Source of the DNA: Mytilinidion resinicola
Lineage: Eukaryota > Ascomycota > Dothideomycetes > Mytilinidiales > Mytilinidiaceae
Length of the DNA: 64,000 nucleotides
Assembly: GCF_010093595.1 (NCBI RefSeq)
Contig: NW_022985447.1
Location: 783,218 to 847,217, forward strand
Direction: 5' to 3'
Shown here: positions 1 to 7,499 of the stretch, one piece after another
How the letters are laid out: every line of letters begins with the position of its first letter
Position numbering within the stretch: the first letter of the stretch is position 1
Made by a program: the position numbers and the translations under genes
The notes under the pieces: generated by a model
What the model was told of the DNA's origin: nothing
Seen by the model: only the letters and a program-made list of their open reading frames with translations
The model's database searches: none

Positions 1-534
1 GGATCCTGGGCGCTGCACGCAGGAACAAGGGCGTCCGCGAGCCAGAGCAGCGCTTGTCTCTCCTGCTCGTGACCGCCATCATCACAGCGGGTGGGCTTAA
101 CATGTATGGTTACGGCGTGTGGCACGGAGTGCACTGGACTTGCCCTGTGTTTGGCATGGGCCTCATGGCATTCGGCTTCACCGCCTGCTCCATCATTGCA
201 GAGGTAAGAACACAACCCTCTCTACTCCTGATTTCTCACATCTAACATGATTTAGACATACGTTCTCGACTCCTACCGTGCCGTCGCCGCGGAAGCCCTC
301 GTGCTGCTTAACATCTTCCGAAATCTCATCGGTATGATCTTTGTCTTCGCGATCCAGCCGTGGTTGGACCACTCTGGTTGGGGCAACGCGTATGTTCAGA
401 TGATGGCTCTGGCTATCATCACACATATCACTGTCATTCCAATGATTATATACGGAAAAAAGCTTAGGGCAGGCACTTCTAAAAAATATCTCAAGATGTT
501 GGAGGATAGTGGAATCCCGTTCACATATGCGTAA
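1..534 (+). CDS. MFS transporter, C-terminal part (gene runs off the left edge)
   Basis: This is the last part of a major facilitator superfamily membrane transporter, probably of the fungal drug/polyamine proton-antiporter type. Exon 1 (from before position 1 to 203) and exon 2 (256-534) join in phase 0 across a 52-bp intron at 204-255. The intron has a GTAAGA donor, a CTAAC branch-like site near 243 and a TTTAG acceptor. The joined reading frame shows the cytoplasmic-loop signature RNKGVREPEQRL followed by four hydrophobic segments (around VTAIITAGGLNMYGYG, GMGLMAFGFTACSI, LVLLNIFRNLIGMIFVF and MMALAIITHITVIPMII). It ends in a short cytoplasmic tail with the stop at 532-534. The order of helices and the conserved loop fit the second half of a 12-helix transporter. 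The substrate cannot be told from this fragment. No frameshift or premature stop is visible, so the gene is probably functional. Confidence 0.9.
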
Positions 535-576
535 GAGTTAACGGTGGCCAACAATTGGGATTTGGAAAGGGTACTA

Positions 577-602
577 CCTCCGCGGTTGCAAAAGTCTGTT
601 GT
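577..602 (+). repeat. Left terminal inverted repeat of the Tc1/mariner element
   Basis: Starts CCTCCGCGGTTGC and is the exact reverse complement of 2168-2193 over 26 bp. The symmetry continues outward through the flanking TA and one more base (CTA...TAG), giving 29 bp in all (574-602). Confidence 0.92.
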
Positions 603-659
603 TTTTCGGCGATCACCGAGGCACGGCCACCACAATCAAATGAGCACAACACCATCAAA

Positions 660-2117
660 TTACAAGCTATCTTTGTATCTATTGCTGTAGGCCGGTTCTG
701 CGTGTTTTGATCTGTGTGCCAGGCCTTTCCAATATTCAATTGCCATGCGGTGTTGTACCTTTTTCTCAAAGGTTTCTGAGTGCTGCCAAACAACAATCAT
801 TTCCTTCTCCCTTTGGGCCTGCACAGCAGCACCAGCGCTCGTGGTGTTAAACCGAGCCCTGGCCAATTCCTTCTTCTGATCCTTGTGAAGATGCTCAATT
901 GGGTTTAGGTCTGGTGAATTGGTTGGTGTATCAAGAAACTTGATATCAAGCTCATGAATTTAATCAGCCAACAACCGCCTTGCCTTATGATGAACACCAA
1001 CGTTATCCTCAACAATATAGATCTCCTTTCCTGGATTAATCCTCCTTAATTCCAAATAGTAAGGAAATAAGGTTAATTCATACACTTTAAAAGCGTACCA
1101 AACAAAATCTAACCCCCCCTTTTTAGCGTCTCTTTCTAACTTCTCATATTTAAACAACCGATCGATTGTCATACGCCGCTTTCTTCCAACACGTTGGCCA
1201 GGTGGAAGCGATGCATTATAGCGTGCGATGTCGGCATTTGTATCCACAAGAAGTTGATATTGGGGCGTGCCAGGAATTAATGCTTGGTGTTTATTATGGT
1301 CCACTCGAGCCTTTAATTTAGACACCTGGAAATCCAATCTTCGCGCTAAATCTATTGTTTCCTCTTGCTCCTCGTAGTTCCAAATAAGGCATGGTCTTTT
1401 AACGCGTGTATCATTGCTGGCGGCGTCCCATTGCATCTTGATAAACCGTGGATCGTGGGCATCGTCTGTGTATATATCTACACCACGTGGAGCAGATACA
1501 TGCGTGTGGCCGGTGCCTCCAAAATTAACAGGCGTCTCACCACAACTAATAAGAATTGTGTTGTGAGGATCCAGGCTTAGGATAAGCTCGATATATCGTT
1601 TGCGATCGTCTAAGTCTAATTTCGAGAGGGCCTTCTTTTCCAACGTGCGCTTTCGAGGAATTGGCTTCGAATCAATTGGATCTGCTTGCGAATGTTCTTT
1701 TCCTTGAAGGATATTATGAACTTGTTTAGCATCAAGCGTTCCAAGTGGCTTGCGTTGTGTTGTTGTATGATCCTTTCGTACGCGCTCAAACGCTTGGTTG
1801 GCAGCATCCACCTGGTGGTGCCACCTGTATTGTCCACGCGTTGCTTCTCGGATTCGAATTGACGCTTCAGATCCAGGTTCTACACGCCTAGGACGACCAG
1901 ATCTAGGCGCAGGATCTCTATATTCAAGCAGCGTGTTGACATTGTTGGTGCCGGCGCGTCTAAAGGCTCTAGAACAGATTTGTTGGGCGGCGGCGGCAGA
2001 AACACCATCAATCTTGCTGGCAATTGCTGGAAAACTGAGTTTATCATGAAATCGATATTGAATAACCAATGCGCGTTTGGCTGAGCTGATTTGGGCCATG
2101 TTGTGTGGAGAAATCAC
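660..2117 (-). pseudogene. Tc1/mariner (DDE) transposase, broken by one stop codon
   Basis: The frame is open from 2117 to 963, stops at a TAA (960-962), and then continues in the same frame to 660, giving about 485 codons in all. The start is either 2117 or the second methionine (2099, MAQISSAK). The N-terminus looks like a helix-turn-helix DNA-binding region. The catalytic domain shows VNFGG, then VEDNVGVHH (second aspartate), then TPTNSPDLNPIE (glutamate). The usual aspartate-glutamate pair before VNFGG reads G-E here: codon 1539-1541 is GGT where GAT is expected. So the first catalytic aspartate is lost as well as the frame being cut between the second and third catalytic residues. I count 36 residues between the second D and the E, slightly more than the 34 of classical Tc1. 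It is long for a mariner transposase (usually about 340 aa). Confidence 0.88.
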
Positions 2118-2167
2118 AACTCCAAGTGGTGTTTACATTTCACGAGATTGGCGTTCGTGCACGGATC

Positions 2168-2193
2168 ACAACAGACTTTTGCAACCGCGGAGG
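2168..2193 (-). repeat. Right terminal inverted repeat of the Tc1/mariner element
   Basis: Exact reverse complement of 577-602, followed by TA at 2194-2195. Confidence 0.92.
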
Positions 2194-2195
2194 TA

Positions 2196-2834
2196 GCGAA
2201 ACAAATAGTCCCGAACACATTAGCGCTTATAGAGATCAAGGTTTTAGACACCAGTAATTCACACCATAGATGATAACTGCAAGACGGTACAAATCCTGTC
2301 ATGTTGTAATACTCCTAATTGTTCAATAAATTGCAGGGTGTTGAGATTTAGGTTTCTATTTGTGAATAATTACTGATTAGTAAAGCCAATAAACTTGTTA
2401 AAGTGCTTCGCATGAGATTGGTAGAGGAGCAGCAAAAAAGGTAGAAGCTTCTCCTCCTTGTTTAATATCAGATGGTAAAATCCTCTATAACCCTGCGTTA
2501 AACTTATAAGCAGAGTGTTATAGATACTATACAGGTAGCCTTGGTGTAATAAAAGAATAGCTAACAGTGTATAATAGATAAAGGAGATTTTAGCAATCTA
2601 TATGTCTATCTTTTTAATAGCGTTTTCCCAAAAGCCTAACTATTAGATATAGAATATAGTTCGTAAGAGTAAGTAGGATAACTATATATAAATAGTAAAG
2701 AGATAAGGAACTTAGTGCACTCTATATATATCTATTTATCTATTTATCTATTTATCTATTTATCTATTTATCTATTTATCTATTTATCTAATCTATATAG
2801 TATAGCAACTATGTTAAAGGTATAGAGTCGACGT

Positions 2835-2835
<1 letters not shown>
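2196..2835. other. AT-rich intergenic DNA, no gene
   Basis: No reading frame or family resemblance supports a gene. The sequence is AT-rich with many TA dinucleotides, in line with old RIP-mutated repeat DNA. It holds a microsatellite at 2731-2791. Confidence 0.6.
2731..2791 (+). repeat. Microsatellite, 8-bp unit TATTTATC
   Basis: About seven to eight head-to-tail copies of an 8-bp unit, followed about 45 bp later by a (GATA)n run at 2836-2865. Both are simple-sequence expansions in AT-rich DNA. Confidence 0.85.
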
Positions 2836-2866
<31 letters not shown>

Positions 2867-3046
2867 AGAGGAATTGTATTACTTAGGTTTTATTCTACAT
2901 CGACAGCAGCGGACTTGTATATATACATATGTATAGTATTATAAAGTGCTTACAAAATTCCTCTAAGGCTTCTGTAACGTTATCTAATGTTTCTTGTATC
3001 ACACCTAAACGTGTATAGTTTGATGGTGTTGGGAGCATTATATGTA
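2836..3046 (+). repeat. Unit 1 of a diverged tandem duplication (left part)
   Basis: Starts with a (GATA)n run, then a stretch beginning GAATTGTATTACTTAGG, then a CAGCAGC motif, and resembles 4246-4840 over its length. The pogo element at 3047-4152 interrupts it; the unit resumes at 4153 (AAGGATATAACGCTTATGC). Differences between units are mostly transitions of the RIP type. Confidence 0.6.
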
Positions 3047-3074
3047 ACGTAGGTGGCAAGCGAGCTGCACACCC
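3047..3074 (+). repeat. Left TIR of the pogo-like element
   Basis: Begins ACGTAGGTGGCAAGCGAGC; inverted match to 4125-4152 with one mismatch (A/G). Confidence 0.88.
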
Positions 3075-3143
3075 CACCAACATCTTCTGCCTTTAGCTAT
3101 ATATCTCAACAACGCTTGAAAATACTAGTAGTAGGGTAGCTGT

Positions 3144-4089
3144 CTAAGCTTGGGCAGTATCTACAGTACGTTTCTCACACGTTCGTGAGTTATGCCCAGG
3201 CTGTCTGCAAAGCTTACAGCGCGCTGAAGCCTGCCGGCTAGCACCTGGTCGCGTCTCATTTTGACGCGTTTCAGTCTCTAGCTGCTGCCCAATGCCCCTT
3301 TAAGCATTAATTTACTCTCCCTCTATTATTGTCAGGGTGCCTTTATCCTAGATCCGTTTTTTTTTGCGTTGTCTGCGCCTTGTGGCGGCCTCATTTGCCT
3401 TCTCAAGTCTAGAGACACGATTCTGCAGTAGCACCATCTTATGGCTCATCCCCTTAGCGCCCCTTGTAGGCTGATCAAGCGACCGGATAATTGATGTAGG
3501 AGAAGAATCCTGATGCCTCTGTATCCGATCGCGAATTAGTATTGACTGAGACCCTACCTTGTGCGCGTTGCTTGGTGTTTTTAACAAAGTTCCAGGTGTC
3601 CACGTCCAAGATGCGGTACGTAGCCTTAGTGTGCGCTACTAGGTCAAACCAGGCCCGAATGGTTATAAGATCCTCACATAGGGCCCTCTGCCAGTCGTAC
3701 GGTCGATTGAATCGCGTTGTAAGGCTAGGTGTCCGGTTGATGAAGTTCTTTGCCCACTTCTGGCCAACCTTGCCAGCGCCGCGCTCAGCGAGCAGCAAAT
3801 CTGCCATATCGCGTACAGCGCCTAGCGTAGGCGGAAACCCACGCGCATCTAGGTCCAGTATATATCTAGCAATCGCCTCCTCTTCAAGCATAGTAAGTTT
3901 CTTCGAGCTGGGCTCGCAATCGCGTCGTGCATGCGTTCCAGCGCGTCGGGAACGTAGTGTAGATTCAGAGACATTGTATATTGATGAAGCGCGTCGTGCG
4001 CTAGGCTTTTGTGTAGAGTCGATAGATGAGATAGCAAGGAAGATGTCTCCTTCGTTGTACGGCAAATGATTTTTATTTGGTGGAGCCAT
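3144..4089 (-). pseudogene. Internally deleted pogo/Fot1 transposase
   Basis: From the ATG at 4087-4089 the frame encodes a psq-like helix-turn-helix (IYNVSESTLRSRRAG) and then a CENP-B/Tc5-type DNA-binding region (EEEAIARYILDLDARGFPP, KNFINRTPSL). It reaches DVDTWNF, the motif that normally precedes the first catalytic aspartate. At about 3578-3592 it jumps, with a frameshift, to KTPSNAHKVGSQSIL, which belongs to the C-terminal region of these transposases. The tail then reads RRRQRKKKRI and continues in frame through three stops: TAG 3348-3350, TAA 3312-3314 and TAA 3300-3302. All three fit C-to-T changes in CAG/CAA codons. It ends in a zinc knuckle, CKLCRQPGHNSRTC, before the natural stop at 3144-3146. 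The whole DDE triad is gone. The surviving N-terminal ORF would give a 204-residue DNA-binding protein without nuclease. Confidence 0.85.
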
Positions 4090-4124
4090 TGTAGTTACGA
4101 GGTGTCACGTCGCAAAAAGTTGAA

Positions 4125-4152
4125 GGGTGCGCAGCTCGCTTGCCACCTACGT
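4125..4152 (-). repeat. Right TIR of the pogo-like element
   Basis: Inverted match to 3047-3074, followed by TA at 4153-4154. Confidence 0.88.
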
Positions 4153-4245
4153 TAAGGATATAACGCTTATGCTATTATAAACCTTACAAACTATAAAAAG
4201 CTCTACCTTCTCCTAAATTTTAACAATTATTAAAGATATAAATAG

Positions 4246-4840
4246 ATAAATAGATAGATAGAAAGGAATTATATTACTTAAGGTTGTAAAGGTATATAAG
4301 GCACGTGGTGAAATGGTAAAGGTTTAAATAGGTGTTGTATTACTGATCAGTATATAAACTGGTTTTGATTATCGAGTTTACAGAGCGAGGCAGCGGTCTT
4401 AATATACCTCAGTCGTTCTTTATTAGAACGTAGTCTTTGTTGTAATAAAGAGTTAACGTCTCTTTATTAAGACAAAGCCTGTTGATATACAACAAGTCCT
4501 TTATTAGGACAAAGAGTCCTTTATTAGGACAAAGAGTTCTTTGTTAGAACAAAGGAACAAAGGATCTATAAATAGATTTGTATCTATGTATATACATAGA
4601 TAATAGAACAAAGAAATATATCGCTTATTCTTGTTCTAATAAAGGTTTATACTATACTAACAGCAGCAGATATATATATATATATGTTATAGACCGCTCC
4701 TCCAACACTTCTATAACATTTTCTGATATTTCTTATAATATACTTAAGTGCATATAGTTTCTATAGCATTTAAAAGTATTAAGTGTATTATGTATAAGGA
4801 TAAAATACTTATGCTATTATAAACTTTATAATAATGCTTA
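4246..4840 (+). repeat. Unit 2 of the tandem duplication, carrying a solo Copia LTR
   Basis: Second copy of the repeat seen at 2836-3046 plus 4153 onward. It begins with a GATA run and GAATTATATTACTTAAGG, is broken by the LTR at 4285-4641, and continues with a TTTATACTATACTAACAGC stretch that aligns to unit 1. It ends near AAGGATAAAATACTTATGC, the counterpart of the right flank of the pogo insertion. Confidence 0.6.
4285..4641 (-). mobile_element. Solo LTR of a Copia element, with intact 5-bp target duplication
   Basis: This 357-bp sequence starts TGTAAAGG and ends GTTCTAATA on the plus strand. It is flanked by the direct repeat AAGGT (4280-4284 and 4642-4646). A longer copy at 12820-13240 lies next to a Copia RNase H relic on the minus strand, which identifies it as a Copia LTR in minus orientation. 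The interior (about 4413-4640) is a chain of short hairpins, several built as five-base arms around TTATT, for example GTCCT-TTATT-AGGAC and GTTCT-TTGTT-AGAAC. Confidence 0.78.
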
Positions 4841-4841
4841 G

Positions 4842-5549
4842 GGACAGAGTTATTTATCTACTGCCTACTAGAACCTCTACTGTAAAATATACTCCTTTAC
4901 TATTTATTTATACTTAGATTAGTTAGATAAAATTTAAAGCTGTTAGGAAATGCTAACTGCTAATTTATTTAGGGATTTATAATAGAGCATAAAAATTAGA
5001 AAGTTTTAATAAAGCATGCCATTTCATAGTATTAGGATATTGTGTCGAAAGACTATAGTCTAGTTGTTATGTTAATTGCCTAGAAACTTTAGGAATCTAC
5101 TTAACATGAAAAGCAAGCAAATGTAAAGACCATCCAGTACCTACCAAGTTTTGTGACCCAGTGCATTGCTAGGATGCGGACTGGCCTTCAGCTCCGCCGA
5201 AAACCAACTAACCTATCTCTCTTAAATACATAAACACAATTTGCCATCTTAAGATGGTATGGCTGGCAGTCAAATGTTATCTCACTTTGAAGCTTTTCCA
5301 CTGATAGATTAGTGTGAAGACATATTATGGTATAAACCCTTTTGCCTTAGAGAGAAATAGTGTAGAGAACAGAAGCAGATGTACATAGAATTGGAAAAAC
5401 GAGGAGAGTATACTTCATACGAAGTTCAGAGGTTTCAGAAACCATTTCCTAGCCCCTTTCCTATATCCCTCCAGCCATCGCCGATCTCCATCCTACACTT
5501 CTCTTAGTATTGCAGCACTGTCGCGACCTGGCTTCGTGCAAGATTCAAC
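4842..5549. other. AT-rich spacer between repeats and the DUF7580 gene
   Basis: No coding signal. Up to about 5100 the base composition is RIP-like. From about 5100 it becomes ordinary and probably includes the 3' untranslated region and terminator of the minus-strand gene that ends at 5550. Confidence 0.5.
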
Positions 5550-7289
5550 TCAAGACACAGCTGTCGTCTTAAAATGCTCTTGACACATCTCTAGGGGCCT
5601 GACAACGTTCTTGATAATGTCCCCTCTCCATGATTGAGTCGGGCTATTAGCACCCGTGAAGCACCACCCCACAGCAGAAGCGTAATCATCGCCACCTTCA
5701 TCACCAACACTTTGAGACCACTTCAGCGCAGCCATGAGATCGAAGGCTTGCTTTGTTTCTCCAGTTTCCGTTGGATGTCTTTTGCGAAGTGGATGATCTT
5801 CTAGTCGGCGGCCAAAGCAGAGCTCCAGAAGGAGAATACCAAGGGAGTTGAAGTTGCAATCATTGGCCTCTATCTTTGAGGTCGTAAGATGATGGGGTGA
5901 AAAGCCTTGACGGATAAAAGGCTCGTGATATGGTACACTGCAGTCATCATCATCACATGGAAAAAAGAAAACGTCCTCTTTCTTTAGACCATTTCCCAGC
6001 CATGCAATAGAGTGGAGTTGGGCTACCGAGGAAGCCAAAAGCAGGGCGATAGAGTAGCGTTGGCGTCGGCTGAGGTACGCTCCAAAGTCATTGGAGAGGA
6101 CATGATCTAGTGTCAGTGGGCTGCCATCATTTGGTCGTTTCCTTTTTCTGAATGGGTGCAGATGGTATGTCTCGTCGTCATGACAGATGACACCCATGCA
6201 GTTAACATCGTCTTCGTTACGCAGAAGCTTGCAGAGCTTGACGCTTGGATCAACGATGTCCAACTCAATACTTGGTACGCTCAGGGTGAGTGTTTTGAAA
6301 GCCACTCTCTTTCGCCTTGGTGATGTTGGTAATGATGTTGGAGTAAAACTGAGTACGTGAGGAGTGGGGCCAGGCTTCGTGAGCTTGTACGGAAAGGAGC
6401 AGCCGATCATTTGTCCGCACTGCAACTCTCGCCATGACCATGGGACATTCGCCTGGGACGATGGAGAAACGAAGGTGAGAATAACCTCGAAGCAAATATC
6501 TGGAAGTGTGCGATGTTCGAGCCGAAGATTGGCGAAGTGGTACTGCTGGCACGAGCACTGCCATGCCTTTTGCAGGGCTTTGAAGAGGAAGTCCGACTTC
6601 TTCCACGCCTTCTTGAATGCAGTCTCCAGAGCGGACGTCTGTTTCGTGTTGGCAGGAGCAGTGTCCAGGAGTACAGATACCTTGTCGCTCGTTCTGAGGA
6701 GCTTCTCTAACCGTGCGTTGCATTCCTTCAGCTGATCGAAAAGTCCATTTCTTACGGGCTCGTTGAAGCTGAACTTGAGTCGGAAAGTCTCGTAGTCCCA
6801 CTCCGACCTTGCTGACGCAAGTTTGGACGGTTTTTTGGACGGCTGTGAGCTCGACGGTTGCCGCTGCTTCTTTGGCTCTGGCGGAACTAGCCTGTTTTGA
6901 ACAATCGCTTTGTCGAGAGACAGCTCCTTTTTCATCTCCTCGGCTGTCTCGTTCATCTCGCGTATGATTTCCATGTACAAGCCGTACGACTCCTGGAGAC
7001 GCCCCTCCAAGCGCTCTTGTAGAGCGTTGCAGCTCCAGTCTTTGCCACCCGGGTCACCCATCAGACGAGTCACCTCATCTGCATCATTCACAATGGGTAG
7101 TAGAAGCTCTTTCAGATTCCTCTTGTACAAAATCTCATGAAATTGCACGTCTCTGCGGCATTTTGTGTATTCCTTTCGCACTCGCCAGAAGAAGCCACCG
7201 ACCTTGGCAATATCGCGCCAATGCTCGAGGCCGGAAATGATCAGAGGGAACCCCCCGAGGAGAACGCCTGCAACTTCGAGGCCACTCAT
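5550..7289 (-). CDS. DUF7580-domain protein (fungal, kinase-like fold suspected)
   Basis: A single-exon, uninterrupted frame of 579 residues. I chose the start at 7289 because MSGLEVAGVLLGGFPLIIS is the usual beginning of this fungal family. The frame is open 34 codons further to 7391 with a hydrophobic leader, so a longer start is possible. The first third is helical. A lysine/serine/proline-rich linker follows (PEPKKQRQPSSSQPSKK). From about residue 390 come the recognisable DUF7580 motifs: LTLDHVLS, LSRRQRYSIALLLASS, QLHSIAWLGNG, SLGILLLELCFGRRLED and ASAVGWCFTG. This part resembles a degenerate protein-kinase C-lobe: the ILLLELCFG helix is visible, but no HRD or DFG catalytic motif is, so if it has a kinase fold it is probably a pseudokinase. 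Cellular role is unknown. The gene is divergent from the C2H2-phosphatase gene, 210 bp apart from this start. Confidence 0.88.
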   Translation of the reverse strand: MSGLEVAGVLLGGFPLIISGLEHWRDIAKVGGFFWRVRKEYTKCRRDVQFHEILYKRNLKELLLPIVNDADEVTRLMGDPGGKDWSCNALQERLEGRLQESYGLYMEIIREMNETAEEMKKELSLDKAIVQNRLVPPEPKKQRQPSSSQPSKKPSKLASARSEWDYETFRLKFSFNEPVRNGLFDQLKECNARLEKLLRTSDKVSVLLDTAPANTKQTSALETAFKKAWKKSDFLFKALQKAWQCSCQQYHFANLRLEHRTLPDICFEVILTFVSPSSQANVPWSWRELQCGQMIGCSFPYKLTKPGPTPHVLSFTPTSLPTSPRRKRVAFKTLTLSVPSIELDIVDPSVKLCKLLRNEDDVNCMGVICHDDETYHLHPFRKRKRPNDGSPLTLDHVLSNDFGAYLSRRQRYSIALLLASSVAQLHSIAWLGNGLKKEDVFFFPCDDDDCSVPYHEPFIRQGFSPHHLTTSKIEANDCNFNSLGILLLELCFGRRLEDHPLRKRHPTETGETKQAFDLMAALKWSQSVGDEGGDDYASAVGWCFTGANSPTQSWRGDIIKNVVRPLEMCQEHFKTTAVS

Positions 7290-7499
7290 TCGGATTGAGC
7301 AGAAAGAGACGATGAGAAGAAGAAGATTGAGCAAAATGCGATGGGCGCGGCTGGAGATTGAGGGAACGAGGGAGCATTTTGGGCCCCGCACTTGTGGCCC
7401 CCAGAACTCTTCAGCCTCGCATCACCAAGCCCCTTTCTCATCGACAATGGCCACAATTTAAGTCATCACGGAGCCGTACGTTACGAAGTATAGGTCACA
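7290..7499. promoter_or_regulatory. Shared divergent promoter region
   Basis: This 210-bp gap lies between the DUF7580 start (7289) and the C2H2-phosphatase start (7500), so it must hold both promoters. If the longer DUF7580 start (7391) is used the gap is only 108 bp. No TATA box or operator can be named with confidence. Confidence 0.5.

Larger units (their letters stand above)
577..2193 (-). mobile_element. Tc1/mariner-superfamily DNA transposon, inactive
   Basis: The element is bounded by perfect 26-bp inverted repeats (577-602 and 2168-2193). Each is flanked by TA (575-576 and 2194-2195), the expected target duplication of Tc1/mariner elements. One long minus-strand transposase gene fills the interior. 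The element is not AT-shifted like the repeats further right, so it has largely escaped RIP. It is disabled by one in-frame stop and one catalytic-residue change (see the pseudogene entry). It sits about 40 bp downstream of the MFS gene stop codon. Confidence 0.9.
3047..4152 (-). mobile_element. pogo/Fot1-like DNA transposon, catalytic core deleted
   Basis: Terminal inverted repeats of 28 bp (3047-3074 and 4125-4152) match at 27 positions and are flanked by TA on both sides (3045-3046 and 4153-4154). The interior carries a minus-strand relic coding for the N-terminal DNA-binding half and the C-terminal tail of a pogo/Fot1-type transposase. The DDE catalytic domain between them is missing. The element is 1,106 bp, against roughly 1.8-2 kb for complete relatives, so it is a non-autonomous internal-deletion derivative. 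It sits inside unit 1 of the surrounding tandem duplication. Confidence 0.85.

Noticed and set aside
3542..4069. 175-codon plus-strand frame
   Set aside because: Antisense to the pogo transposase relic, whose minus-strand protein has clear domain motifs.
6265..6801. 178-codon minus-strand frame inside the DUF7580 gene
   Set aside because: Alternative frame of a gene with strong family motifs; no features of its own.
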